Below, one piece after another: positions 54,772-63,952 of a DNA stretch of 64,000 bases (positions are counted from its first letter, which is position 1; the number at the start of each line of letters is the position of its first letter). Location: NCBI RefSeq assembly GCF_024346955.1, contig NZ_AP024884.1, forward strand, positions 1,116,001 through 1,180,000, written 5' to 3'. The notes under the pieces were generated by a model that was not told where the DNA came from, did no database searches, and worked only from the letters and a program-made list of their open reading frames with translations. The stretch comes from Vibrio mangrovi (GTDB lineage Bacteria; Pseudomonadota; Gammaproteobacteria; Enterobacterales; Vibrionaceae). Position numbers and translations under genes: made by a program.

Positions 54772-56414
54772 ACAGACACCAGCATTCTATACGCAAAAGT
54801 ACACTCTGGATCCTGTTCATCAGTCTGATGGTCAGCCTGAACGCTCAGGCAGCTACTTATGCGACAGTCAGCAAGAATAAGGTCACCCGGAATGAGTTGT
54901 TCCAATTACAGATCATCACCGATCAAAGAGCTTCCGGAGATGATGTGAATTTTGAACAGCTTAAACCGGATTTCTTCGTCAACCGTCCAAGTTTCGGCAC
55001 ATCCACCAATATAATTAACGGTCAACGCAGTGTTCGCAGTGAGTGGGATGTATCCATTGCAGCAACCCGGACGGGTGTAGTCACGATTCCTAGCTTTGAC
55101 ATTAACGGAGAGAAAACCCAACCCATCGCCATTCAGGTGGTACGGGATTCAATGTTACCTAATACGGATGATCTGATAGAAATTCAGTCGACTCTCGACA
55201 AAGACACTCTGTATCCGGACGAAAGTACCCTGTTTCACGTAAAGATGATGGTAAAAATCAATCCCCGTCGTCTTCAGGACACAAAAATTACACCTCCCTC
55301 AGTAGATGGTATGACGTTGGAGGCGGCCAGTGATTCTGAACAACACCGGGAAATTGTCAATGGATTATCTGTCACTGTCGTTCAGCAGACATTCCGCATT
55401 ACAGCACTGAATCCCGGGCGATTTTCCGTCACTGATCCCCATTTTAGCAGCACACTGCTATACAGTGGTATGAACGGTGAAACTAAAGTACTTTCTATCA
55501 ACACCAAGTCAAAAGAGTTCCCGATTCAGGTGATGGCAAAACCTACAAATTATCAGGGAGTCTGGCTACCAACCTCAAAACTGTCTCTCAAACAAAACTG
55601 GACCGATAGTCAGGGTAAGGCTATCTCTGAAGACACTGCAACACTGAAAGTTGGTGATTCCATCACCCGAACCATCGATCTGCAAATCCGGGGCATAAGT
55701 CAGGAGAAAATCCCTGATCTGAAGATTACTTATCCGGAGAGTCTGCGGGTCTATCAGGAAAAACCACAGTTTAAAACACTGGATAATGGTGATGTGGTGA
55801 TGACCCTTAAACAGGTACTGATCCCGAATCAATCCGGACAAATAAACTTACCCGGTGTTTCTCTCAACTGGTGGGATACCCAGAAACACCGGCAACGCAG
55901 GACATTGCTGACCGGGCTTGTACTCAGTGTAGCAAAGGGAACACCTATTGATACAGTGGTCACAGTGCCACAGTCATCTACGATACCATCAACCTCTCAG
56001 GTTGTTCGGGTAAGCGATCCCGGTGTCTGGCCTTATCTGACAGCTGTATTTGCCCTCTTATGGCTGATGACAGCAGGGTTATGGCTGTATAGCCGCCGTC
56101 ATAACACCCACGCAGAGCCAACTGAAACACCGGATTCTCCCAAAAATTCTGAAAACCTGTCTCTGAAAGAAGCACTACAGCAGCAAGACGGGATTCGGAT
56201 TCAACATCTGGTACAAGAACAACTGGTACAGATGAGTCTGTCACCAGAGGAAAGATCAGCAATCGAATGTGAAGTGAAAAAACTTCAGGCTGCTATCTAC
56301 TCTTCCCGGCAGGCAACTTACGATCCAAAATCTCTTCTTCGTTTGTTAGCAGAAGCAAATAAGCAGCAGAAGAAAAGAGGTAAAAAGAGTAAAGAAACAC
56401 TACAGGAACTTTAA
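54765..56414 (+). CDS. batD: BatD-family protein
   Basis: 549-residue exported membrane protein. Signal peptide at residues about 8-30 (KSTLWILFISLMVSLNAQA), several Ig-like oxygen-tolerance (BatD) domains (RNELFQLQIITDQ, IDLQIRGISQEKIPDLKI), one transmembrane helix near 425-445 (WPYLTAVFALLWLMTAGLWLY), and a cytoplasmic tail. Overlaps batB by seven bases; last gene of the operon. Probably forms a complex with BatA and BatB at the inner membrane. Confidence 0.92.
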
Positions 56415-56418
56415 GTTA

Positions 56419-56445
56419 GCCGGTCTTCAATGACCGGCTTCATCG
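56419..56445 (+). terminator. Hairpin after the Bat operon
   Basis: GCCGGTC (56419-56425) and GACCGGC (56432-56438) form a 7-bp stem; the following bases TTCATC are a weak T-run. Four bases after the batD stop. Confidence 0.55.
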
Positions 56446-56559
56446 GTATAAATCCCGAAAAGTGTTTTATTGCTGAATCCAATGAAAACACACTATATTA
56501 AATTCTAGAATGTGATTTAGAAAATCGGAGACAAAACACTAATCTTTATATAATTCAAA

Positions 56560-58278
56560 TTATATTTCTTCCCACATTCCAGAAGTATTAGAATATAACC
56601 ACCCTATCGATCCTCCGATTCCGAAAGCCATATTTTTGCTAAATTCTCCGTTATAAGAATTAATCGATTTAGGTTTCATTGAACCAATTGTTCCTCCTTT
56701 AGCATAACTTGATAAATCAATTCTAATTCGACTATTCCCCTCGGTAACTTCCGTCAGATTTCCCCCAATATACGAGCCTCCAGTCATAATCAGATTTGAA
56801 TTATCAGTCTGCACTGAACCTTCATATTTTGACCCGGTATGTAGCTCCAGAGTTTTAGATCTTATATTAGTATCACCACCTAGTGTGACTATAGAATTGA
56901 TAAATTTACCATAAAATAAAGGGACATAAGAGCCAATAGTGCACCCATCAAATGTCGCTGACGCATAATCATTACCAGGAATAACACTGCTTATATCGCA
57001 GTCATAGAATGTAAGACTCTTTTCATCAGTTGAAACAGAATGAACCGTAAGTAATGTGATATTAGCTCCTTCTACAGTTCCATTGATCGATGAGATATCC
57101 ATACCATTAATTACACCACCGATAATATTATAATGACCGATTTGGTTGGTGACGGTTGTCAGACTCCCCTCAATATGAGGATTATTCAATGTAATCTGCG
57201 CTCCATTTACACCTTCTAACCATGTAGTTACAACCGTCCCCTCAGCCCTGTACGCGTTATAACAGGAATTAGATCCAGAAATCGTAACACTGGCGACGCC
57301 TGATGTGCTCAACCGGATTGCATTGTACACACATCCAGATCCACCGAGAACCCAGGTGTATACTTTTGTATCTGCAATGCCCCCTTCTGAATGTATTGTG
57401 TTAAAGGTACAGCTCAGTGTTTCCGGATCAATAAAAATAGGGTTAATGCTATTCTCTACCTGAATTCTGTTGAAGGTTGATGTATTACTGGTATCTCCAT
57501 CGTTATTTATAGAGAATGCATATTCGTCAGACGATCCACACTGCTCAACGGAAATAGTGTTAACTAAAGAATCCCACATTCTATTAATTTTACACCCAGC
57601 TCCAGCAAAGTTATTCACCCGAATATCAATATCTTTTCCATGACTGATACTTTGTAATACAACTCCATTCGCTGGCTGACCTTCGCCATGTAAAGCAAGT
57701 TTCAATTTACTTGGAGCTCCTGTAATGGTGAGACAGTCAATTCCTTTAGTCGGGCAATAAAGATGTGAATCACCACTACCATCATCAATAAATTCAAACT
57801 CAAATCCACCAACATACAGATTTAGTGGCGATTCAATTTGGAACACTCCTCTTTTAGCTTTGATCACTCGTTGATTTCCAGCAAAATCAGCACATTTTTT
57901 AATACAAGGTGTATTATCAACAGTATAGTTATTAGAAATAGCACCAAACTGTTCAATATATATTCCTTCTGGGAACAATCCATACAACTGATTTCCATCT
58001 GATGTATTAATTATAGCCCCATGATCCTCTGGTCGTGATTGACCACTTATTTTTATATAAGTATTACCACCAGCAGGAATTCCTGAAGATATGGTCTCCC
58101 ATCCGGCGTAATATGATTCTGTTTTTACAATCGAACCGACATCGATGGATGAATCTGATATACAGTCAGATACCGTAGCTCTATAGTGTACCACTAGAGA
58201 TTCAGTGTTATTTATTATTTTATCCATATTATGATCCATTTCTGTTACAGATTTATCTATCAAATTTTCATCTTTCAT
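56560..58278 (-). CDS. Orphan tail-spike-like beta-helix protein
   Basis: 572-residue protein with no signal peptide. An N-terminal acidic helix (about 1-35) and a head segment (YYAGWETISSGIPAGGNTYI) resembling the start of phage tail-spike domains; from about residue 105 (GIYIEQFGAISNNYTVDNT) runs a right-handed parallel beta-helix with many Asn/Gly/Ser/Thr turns, as in pectate lyase, endosialidase or K-antigen-degrading spikes. The coding DNA is markedly AT-rich compared with neighbours, and no other phage gene is present. Catalytic residues were not identified. Could be a secreted polysaccharide-binding or -degrading protein, or a relic of a phage or tailocin. Confidence 0.6.
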   Translation of the reverse strand: MKDENLIDKSVTEMDHNMDKIINNTESLVVHYRATVSDCISDSSIDVGSIVKTESYYAGWETISSGIPAGGNTYIKISGQSRPEDHGAIINTSDGNQLYGLFPEGIYIEQFGAISNNYTVDNTPCIKKCADFAGNQRVIKAKRGVFQIESPLNLYVGGFEFEFIDDGSGDSHLYCPTKGIDCLTITGAPSKLKLALHGEGQPANGVVLQSISHGKDIDIRVNNFAGAGCKINRMWDSLVNTISVEQCGSSDEYAFSINNDGDTSNTSTFNRIQVENSINPIFIDPETLSCTFNTIHSEGGIADTKVYTWVLGGSGCVYNAIRLSTSGVASVTISGSNSCYNAYRAEGTVVTTWLEGVNGAQITLNNPHIEGSLTTVTNQIGHYNIIGGVINGMDISSINGTVEGANITLLTVHSVSTDEKSLTFYDCDISSVIPGNDYASATFDGCTIGSYVPLFYGKFINSIVTLGGDTNIRSKTLELHTGSKYEGSVQTDNSNLIMTGGSYIGGNLTEVTEGNSRIRIDLSSYAKGGTIGSMKPKSINSYNGEFSKNMAFGIGGSIGWLYSNTSGMWEEI

Positions 58279-58622
58279 TCCATCCTACCTTAATTATTGT
58301 CAGTTCATTATCCATTCAATATAAATAACTTCTATATGCTAGAATTTATATTAACTAATAAAATGAATTATAAAACTATCATATTTACTAATGTATCCTC
58401 ACATTCATTCTCTGACAAATCAGTTTGCGAACTGCCAAATTAGTTATTTGATTATTTTGAATAAAAATCAATTAATTAAATAAGCATAATTTATTGACGA
58501 AGCTAGAAATCAATTCAGAGAAAAAGGAGTAACTATTGAGGTCGGCTGAGGATGTGTTACATTGTTTTCAGGCTTTCAAAAACTATCGTCCCGTTATTTC
58601 TGGAGTTCTTCAGGTAATCAAA
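58279..58622. other. AT-rich gap before the L,D-transpeptidase
   Basis: 344-base very AT-rich gap between the divergent tail-spike-like gene and the transpeptidase. An in-frame start at 58536 extends the transpeptidase frame but adds a non-signal-like stretch. No other feature seen. Confidence 0.5.
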
Positions 58623-59108
58623 ATGACAAAATGTATGACAACCTTTTTTATTTTCATGGCTTGCCTGAGTTTTTCCATTGCAGCTCAAATCGATTTGGTA
58701 AAAGTCGATAAATCAAAACGTCGTTTGTATCTGATCGAACAGGGACAGACGATAAAAACATACCGGATTGCTCTGGGAAAATTTCCTAAAGGAGCCAAAC
58801 ACCAAGAAGGCGACCAGCGAACACCAGAAGGGGAGTATGTACTGGATGCGGTCAATCTTAACTCAAATTTCTATAAAGCTTTTCATATCAGCTATCCGGC
58901 AACCAAAGACATTGACTATGCCAAGCAGCACACATTAAACCCTGGTGGAGATATACAGATTCACGGTCTGAAAAACGGCTATAACCGTCCTCCTGAATTT
59001 ATTCAGAGCTTCGACTGGACCAATGGCTGCATCGCTCTGACCAATGAGGAAATGGATGAATTGATTCGGCTAGTTCCTATCGGAACACCAATTCACATTG
59101 AGTGGTGA
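58623..59108 (+). CDS. L,D-transpeptidase (YkuD domain), secreted
   Basis: 161-residue exported protein. Signal peptide at residues 1-21 (MTKCMTTFFIFMACLSFSIAA), then a YkuD catalytic domain with the H-x-n-S/T-x-G-C motif: IQIHGLKNG near 119 and FDWTNGCIALTN with the catalytic cysteine near 140. It cross-links or anchors peptidoglycan. Resembles the short ErfK/YafK class. ATG 58623 has an AGGT site; the longer frame from 58536 would put 29 residues before the signal sequence. Confidence 0.88.
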   Translation: MTKCMTTFFIFMACLSFSIAAQIDLVKVDKSKRRLYLIEQGQTIKTYRIALGKFPKGAKHQEGDQRTPEGEYVLDAVNLNSNFYKAFHISYPATKDIDYAKQHTLNPGGDIQIHGLKNGYNRPPEFIQSFDWTNGCIALTNEEMDELIRLVPIGTPIHIEW

Positions 59109-59128
59109 AATCTTTTTCTTATCCTTAT

Positions 59129-59141
59129 AGGGACACACACC
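59129..59141 (+). repeat. GGGACA motif, left outer copy
   Basis: AGGGACACACACC, direct orientation. With copies at 59391 (direct), 60658 and 60691 (both inverted) it brackets the transposase gene. Followed by two direct repeats GCTTATAAGGAC (59145-59156 and 59158-59169). Confidence 0.55.
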
Positions 59142-59181
59142 CCTGCTTATAAGGACTGCTTATAAGGACAGTCGCTTCAAA

Positions 59182-59358
59182 CTAAGGTATTAACTTTAAA
59201 TTTTCCACTTTACTTTTATCAGAACGAAGAGGCTTTTTAGGTATGAAAAAACCACAGGCTTCCCTGGTTGCAACTGTCGGTTGTTCCCAGGCTCCGCATA
59301 AATCTTTAAGATGATTTTCAGCTCTTTCAAAGTGACGGCATTGACCACAACGATACAT
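59182..59358 (-). CDS. Small cysteine-rich (zinc-ribbon-like) protein
   Basis: 58-residue ORF with AAGGAACC upstream of ATG 59358. N-terminus MYRCGQCRHFERAENH has a C-x2-C, with further cysteines near 21 (KDLCGAW) and 35 (EACGFF), so it could bind zinc. Lies between two copies of the GGGACA-type motif. Family not known to me, though similar small Vibrio proteins exist from memory. Confidence 0.6.
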   Translation of the reverse strand: MYRCGQCRHFERAENHLKDLCGAWEQPTVATREACGFFIPKKPLRSDKSKVENLKLIP

Positions 59359-59390
59359 CAGAAGGTTCCTTTACTTACGAAGTACTTACG

Positions 59391-59405
59391 AGGACATACA
59401 CCTTA
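59391..59405 (+). repeat. GGGACA motif, left inner copy
   Basis: AGGACATACACCTTA. The right inner copy at 60658-60672 is its inverse with one difference. Confidence 0.6.
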
Positions 59406-59549
59406 AGACAAAGTCAGTATGTCATCCTTTATCAACATCAAAGTTACATCGAAAAAAACAATATGACTCGTATTGTGTTCATATACCCCTTTCCCTCAAC
59501 TCTCCACTTCGACATACTGCCAGTACCATTCACAGACAGTGTTTCCCTC

Positions 59550-60506
59550 ATGACTATCGCCAGAGCTCAGTTGGTTGCTCTTCATCTCACCACCTACTAT
59601 CACTGTGTATCACGCTGTGTCCGCCGGGCATTCCTGTGTGGTGAAGACCCTCTGACCGGAAAATCTTACGCGCACCGGCGTGACTGGGTTGAACAACGTA
59701 TTCTGTCCCTGGCTCAGGTTTATTGCATCGACATCTGTGCCTATGCCGTGATGAGTAACCATTATCATCTGGTGGTTCATATCAATCAGGCAAAAGCCTC
59801 ACAACTCCCAGACAGTGAAGTGATTGAACTCTGGAAGAAAGAACATCAGCTCCCTTCTCTGATACAACGGTATCTGAAAAATCAGGTCTCTCCATCGGAA
59901 GCTCAGACCTGTCGAAGAATCATCCATCTCTGGCGGGAGCGACTCTATTCCCTGAGCTGGTTTATGAAAGAGCTCAATTTCAGTATTGCCAGACAAGCCA
60001 ATCAGGAAGACCAATGTCGTGGGCATTTCTGGGAAAGCCGTTTCAAGTCTCAGGCATTACTGGATGAAAAAGCGCTGCTGGCGGCCATGGCCTATACCGA
60101 CCTGAATCCGGTTCGGGCAGGTATTGCTGAAACTCCGGAAACGTCAGAGTATACCTCCCTCAAGAGACGGCTTGACTCACTGGTGGATAATCCACCTATA
60201 TCATCGGGATTATTTCCATTTGTTGGTGAATCCTATCAGAAAAAGACTGATGGTCTTCCATTTCGTTTGATTGACTATATTGAGTGGGTCGATTGGGTGG
60301 GGCGGCAGATCCGAGAAGGGAAACCGGGATACATTGATAGAAATCAGCCCGCAATTCTCGTGCGGCTGTCTTTGGGGCAAACCAAGAGTTTCAATCTATG
60401 TACCCAATTTGAACGAAAGCGGTGTTTGTGGATTGGTCACCCCAAACGACTTCAGGTTGTCAAACACAGTTTGAACAGGCAACGACTACACTGCTTATCT
60501 GTTTGA
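59550..60506 (+). CDS. REP-associated tyrosine transposase (Y1, RAYT)
   Basis: 318-residue Y1/HUH transposase of the TnpA-REP class. The start at ATG 59550 gives the family-typical MTIARAQLVALHLTTYYHCVS; an earlier in-frame ATG at 59463 is not family-like and no Shine-Dalgarno is clear. Metal-binding MSNHYHLVVH near residue 74, then GHFWESRFKSQALLDE and AYTDLNPVRAGIA, the RAYT signature. Flanked by inverted GGGACA-type motifs. Probably a domesticated transposase acting on REP-like sequences and not a mobile insertion sequence. Confidence 0.87.
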   Translation: MTIARAQLVALHLTTYYHCVSRCVRRAFLCGEDPLTGKSYAHRRDWVEQRILSLAQVYCIDICAYAVMSNHYHLVVHINQAKASQLPDSEVIELWKKEHQLPSLIQRYLKNQVSPSEAQTCRRIIHLWRERLYSLSWFMKELNFSIARQANQEDQCRGHFWESRFKSQALLDEKALLAAMAYTDLNPVRAGIAETPETSEYTSLKRRLDSLVDNPPISSGLFPFVGESYQKKTDGLPFRLIDYIEWVDWVGRQIREGKPGYIDRNQPAILVRLSLGQTKSFNLCTQFERKRCLWIGHPKRLQVVKHSLNRQRLHCLSV

Positions 60507-60657
60507 GTACATATAAAAATGTGTAAACAATAATCACTCTTGGCGATAATCAAACCATATCTGAAAAACACTTCATTAGAATCTTAAAGAAGCCCCTTCT
60601 ACTTCTGAATGTTCGGCTTTGCTTTCACCTGTACCCTAACTAAATATGTTTATGAGA

Positions 60658-60672
60658 TAAGGCGTATGTCCT
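60658..60672 (-). repeat. GGGACA motif, right inner copy (inverted)
   Basis: TAAGGCGTATGTCCT; reverse complement AGGACATACGCCTTA differs at one base from the left inner copy. Confidence 0.6.
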
Positions 60673-60690
60673 TTTAATAGTTAAGTTACC

Positions 60691-60702
60691 GCATGTGTCC
60701 CT
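60691..60702 (-). repeat. GGGACA motif, right outer copy (inverted)
   Basis: GCATGTGTCCCT; reverse complement AGGGACACATGC shares AGGGACACA with the left outer copy. Confidence 0.5.
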
Positions 60703-60710
60703 GTAATAAA

Positions 60711-60929
60711 TTAATCAGCTTTCAACGGTTTCACCAGACTATCCAGTCCTTCAACTTTCAAAGTCAGGCACAATTGCATCAATTCACCAAGCTCACCATG
60801 AGGAAATTCACCTTTATTCTGAAACCACAGCAAATATTCTTCTGGCAAATCAATTAATACCCGTCCAGCATAACGACCAAAAGGCATTTTCATTGTTGCC
60901 AGTTTAAGTAAACTCTCTTTTTGTAACAT
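60711..60929 (-). CDS. DUF3820-family protein
   Basis: 72-residue protein. The DUF3820 signature is clear: MKMPFGRYAGRVLIDLPEEYLLWF, residues 13-36 approximately, followed by the helix-rich end. ATG 60929 is preceded by CAGGA; the longer frame from 61055 adds 42 residues of non-family sequence. Small family often called a quorum-sensing-regulated protein in vibrios; biochemical role unknown. Confidence 0.85.
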   Translation of the reverse strand: MLQKESLLKLATMKMPFGRYAGRVLIDLPEEYLLWFQNKGEFPHGELGELMQLCLTLKVEGLDSLVKPLKAD

Positions 60930-61051
60930 GTCCTGATTTCTCTTCGAAATTATCCTCCGGTTCATTCTAATCAATTCAGATGAAACTACCAGTCTGATGC
61001 GGCTCGCTCTACCTGTTGTAGAACAAGTCAGCACCAGACAAAGTTTTGAAG

Positions 61052-61261
61052 TCAAAGATGACTCTTGATCTCGTCCAGCTCATCTTTTGTAATTTCTCCG
61101 TTGGCGTACCGTTTCTTTGCCAGATCTAATGCTGACATTTGTGGATCTCTCTTTATAGAAACAACCCACCAGACCACTACGCCAATCAACAGTATCCAGA
61201 AAAGAAACATATATCCTCCACCAAACAGACCAAAATGAAAATCATGGAATCCGTGCATCAT
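61052..61261 (-). CDS. SHOCT-domain membrane protein
   Basis: 69 residues: His/Met/Phe-rich N-terminus (MMHGFHDFHFGLFGGG), one transmembrane helix at about 18-36 (MFLFWILLIGVVVWWVV), and a C-terminal SHOCT oligomerisation motif (LDLAKKRYANGEITKDELDEI). GGAGG ribosome site. Downstream in the same transcript as the His/Met-rich periplasmic protein, suggesting a shared metal-stress function. Confidence 0.85.
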   Translation of the reverse strand: MMHGFHDFHFGLFGGGYMFLFWILLIGVVVWWVVSIKRDPQMSALDLAKKRYANGEITKDELDEIKSHL

Positions 61262-61275
61262 TCACACCTCCCATA

Positions 61276-61608
61276 TCATTTTTCTGCTTCATCATTATCT
61301 GGAACATTCCAGTTACCGTGGCATCCGATACCATTACCGTAATTTCCGGCATTGCGGTGCATTTGAGTCATCCATTGTTGCATGGCTTGTGGATCACTGT
61401 GTAACTGCTGCATCCGTTGCTGTCTCTCCTGCAGAGTGCCATTCATCGCCTGATGCATCGGATGATCAACATTCATCATGGTCTGCTGACCGCGTCCACC
61501 GTTACCGTTAGCAGCAGCCATATAACCATGACCAGCATAGTGCGCCATTGCGCCGGCTGATAATACAAGAGCGACAATACCAAATACGATTTTATTGTGA
61601 GTTTTCAT
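61276..61608 (-). CDS. His/Met-rich periplasmic protein
   Basis: 110-residue exported protein. Signal peptide at residues 1-22 (MKTHNKIVFGIVALVLSAGA); mature part rich in Met, His, Gln and Asn (AMNGTLQERQQRMQQLHSD). Spy/CpxP-like look (helical, ERQQRMQQLH). ATG 61608 has GGAGG eight bases upstream. Divergent from a two-component system with a Met/His-rich sensor, so likely a periplasmic metal-binding or stress-chaperone protein controlled by it. Confidence 0.72.
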   Translation of the reverse strand: MKTHNKIVFGIVALVLSAGAMAHYAGHGYMAAANGNGGRGQQTMMNVDHPMHQAMNGTLQERQQRMQQLHSDPQAMQQWMTQMHRNAGNYGNGIGCHGNWNVPDNDEAEK

Positions 61609-61714
61609 TTTGATTTCCTCCATCTCTGTGTTCACTTTTATTACAACAAAAATGTCCCTGAAATGTGTGTCGTAAATCCTTTTGTTTCTGACAATTGATG
61701 GCAATCACCCGCTT

Positions 61715-61729
61715 TGACAAACTTTGTCA
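61715..61729. promoter_or_regulatory. CusR-box-like palindrome
   Basis: TGACAAA-C-TTTGTCA, a perfect 7-bp dyad lying between the His/Met-rich gene and the divergent two-component operon. The E. coli CusR box is TGACAA-NN-TTGTCA; here the arms are identical and the spacer one base longer. A half-site TGACAAA recurs at about 61757. The palindrome overlaps a plausible -35 (TTGTCA) of the + strand promoter. Confidence 0.6.
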
Positions 61730-61788
61730 CACATTCACCAAGAAACCATATATATTGACAAACAGGGCATGTTGATTCAGAGAAGCAG

Positions 61789-62514
61789 ATGGAACGGAGT
61801 TATCATATACTCGTCGTTGACGATCATAGTGAAATCAGGGATTTGTTAAAACGATTCTTACTACAACACGGCCTGCAAGTCAGTGTTGCGGCTGACGGTA
61901 CTGAAATGGCAAAGCTAATGAATCATAGCCATTTCGACTTAATTATTTTAGATCTGATGCTACCGGGAAAAGATGGCATCACTTTATGTAAAGAAATCCG
62001 GGCTGAATCTGACATACCAATCATTATGCTGACAGCATTAGGAGAAGAGATCGATAAAATCGTCGGTCTGGAAGTGGGCGCTGATGACTATGTAGCAAAA
62101 CCCTTTAATCCCCGGGAATTACTTGCCCGGATCAAGTCAGTACTCAGAAGACATTTTGCCATTCCGAATGTAACACAGCAGATCACCACAAGTCCCGTTC
62201 AGTACCAGTTTTCCGGATGGATACTAAACTCAACAACCCGAGAATTAACTAATCCTGATGGGGCACTTATCACTCTGACTTCAACAGAATTTGAGCTGCT
62301 GGTTGCATTTCTTTCACACCCGAATGTTGTACTCAGCCGGGAAGATTTGCTCAAACTGGTGCAGGGACGGGGAGCTGATGTTTATGACCGGGCAGTTGAC
62401 ACACTGATTAGCCGCCTACGGAAAAAAATCGAAGCTGATCCCAAAATGCCCAAATTGATTAAAACGATTTGGGGTGGTGGATATCAGTTCAGCTGCGAAG
62501 TAAAATCGCTATGA
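61789..62514 (+). CDS. OmpR-family response regulator
   Basis: 241 residues. Receiver domain with Asp10-Asp11... acidic pocket, phosphoacceptor Asp55 (ILDLMLPGKDG) and AKPFNPREL lysine near 104, then an OmpR/PhoB winged-helix DNA-binding domain from about 140 (LTSTEFELLVAFLSHPNVVLSRE, GADVYDRAVDTLISRLRKKI). Followed 25 bases later by its sensor kinase. Probable regulator of the divergent metal-stress genes through the palindrome at 61715. Confidence 0.93.
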   Translation: MERSYHILVVDDHSEIRDLLKRFLLQHGLQVSVAADGTEMAKLMNHSHFDLIILDLMLPGKDGITLCKEIRAESDIPIIMLTALGEEIDKIVGLEVGADDYVAKPFNPRELLARIKSVLRRHFAIPNVTQQITTSPVQYQFSGWILNSTTRELTNPDGALITLTSTEFELLVAFLSHPNVVLSREDLLKLVQGRGADVYDRAVDTLISRLRKKIEADPKMPKLIKTIWGGGYQFSCEVKSL

Positions 62515-62539
62515 GAATCAAGATATTGAGAGGCACTTC

Positions 62540-63952
62540 ATGATTCAGTGGTATCAACGTCAAAAACTGATTCATCAGATCGGCTGGATCATCTTTATCG
62601 GCTTCTGTGTCAGTGGATTGCTTTCCCTTTACCTGCTTTCATCTGAAAAATCGAAAAACCTGAGTTACCTTTCAACCTCTGGCGCTATTCAGCGGGTTAT
62701 CTCAGTTGTCGATATTCTTTCTCAAACGCCACCAGAACTTCATTCATCAATACTCAGAGCCAGCAGTAGTTCAGATCTGTCACTCGCCATTGCAACTTCA
62801 CCCAGAATAGAGTCAACAGCTCAAAATCAAGAACTCAACCGACTACGCCGTCAAATGGCATCAGCCGGCATTCAAGAAGTGAACCTATCTCTGATTCAGC
62901 AACCTCGCTCAATATTAATTATGTCCGGAAATAATATGGACAACATGCATAACGCCATGATGTCAGGCCGGATGCAAAGAAACCAACCCAATCACCATCG
63001 GGGCTATCTGGCAACGATTGATGGTTCTGTCCGGCTACAAAATGGGAGCTGGCTGAACTTTTCATCCGGCGTTCAAAAAGAGATTATCCACTGGTCTAGT
63101 AGCGTATTGCTCTCTCTGACTCTGGTCATGCTGGGAACAATTCTGATTTCATTGCTGATTGTCCGTCGAGCTTTGAAACCCATTCGGGACCTAGGTACAG
63201 CGGCAGAGACTTTCGCCCAAAAAAAACAAGTCACCCCGGTCAATACTGATGGACCTCAGGATCTCTACCCGACAATCAAAGCATTTAATGAAATGCAAAG
63301 TGAACTGGCAAATTATCTTGAAGAAAGAACAAAGTTACTGGCCGCAATCTCTCACGATTTAAGAACTCCGCTAACCAGTCTCCGGCTCCGGTTAGAATTC
63401 ATTGAAGACAGTGAAGATAAACACCAGATGCTGCGAACCCTGTCAGTCATGGAGAAAATGCTACAAAGTACACTGAGTTTTGCCAAAAATGACACTTACC
63501 GGGAAGCAAGACAACCAACAGATATTCATAGCCTCATGCAGACGATTGTCGACGAATATATGGAAAAGAACACGAATATTATCTATCAGGCACCAGCAAA
63601 TATGATTGAGAATGTTCCTCCTCTGGGTCTGAGAAGAATGACTGAAAATTTGATCAATAACTCGGTTCAGTACGGTGGAGAATCCGTCACTATTACACTA
63701 TCTGTCAAGACAGACCAACAATACCTGACTGTCTCTGTTATCGACACTGGTATTGGAATTGATGCCACCAGACTGACTGATGTCCTCAAACCATTTACCC
63801 GCCTGAACTCAGCCCGGGATACAGACAGCTCAAATGTCGGTCTGGGGCTGTCGATCACGCAATCATTGGCAAAAGCTTATGGTGGCGATTTGACCCTGAC
63901 AAGTAACAAACCACATGGCCTGATTGCAACCTTCACGATTGCATTGCATTAA
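62540..63952 (+). CDS. Sensor histidine kinase with Met/His-rich sensor region
   Basis: 470 residues: TM1 near 12-30, periplasmic domain about 31-188 containing a Met/His cluster at residues 128-154 (six Met, three His, NNMDNMHNAMMSGRMQ) like the metal-binding stretches of copper/silver sensors, TM2 near 189-212, HAMP about 213-265, dimerisation helix with His272 (AAISHDLRTPLTS), and an HATPase domain with NLINNSVQYG, DTGIGID and GLGLSITQSLA. Same operon as the response regulator. Confidence 0.9.
   Translation: MIQWYQRQKLIHQIGWIIFIGFCVSGLLSLYLLSSEKSKNLSYLSTSGAIQRVISVVDILSQTPPELHSSILRASSSSDLSLAIATSPRIESTAQNQELNRLRRQMASAGIQEVNLSLIQQPRSILIMSGNNMDNMHNAMMSGRMQRNQPNHHRGYLATIDGSVRLQNGSWLNFSSGVQKEIIHWSSSVLLSLTLVMLGTILISLLIVRRALKPIRDLGTAAETFAQKKQVTPVNTDGPQDLYPTIKAFNEMQSELANYLEERTKLLAAISHDLRTPLTSLRLRLEFIEDSEDKHQMLRTLSVMEKMLQSTLSFAKNDTYREARQPTDIHSLMQTIVDEYMEKNTNIIYQAPANMIENVPPLGLRRMTENLINNSVQYGGESVTITLSVKTDQQYLTVSVIDTGIGIDATRLTDVLKPFTRLNSARDTDSSNVGLGLSITQSLAKAYGGDLTLTSNKPHGLIATFTIALH

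Noticed and set aside
56560..58278. Complete prophage around the tail-spike-like gene
   Set aside because: No integrase, capsid, terminase or lysis genes and no attachment-site duplication seen nearby.
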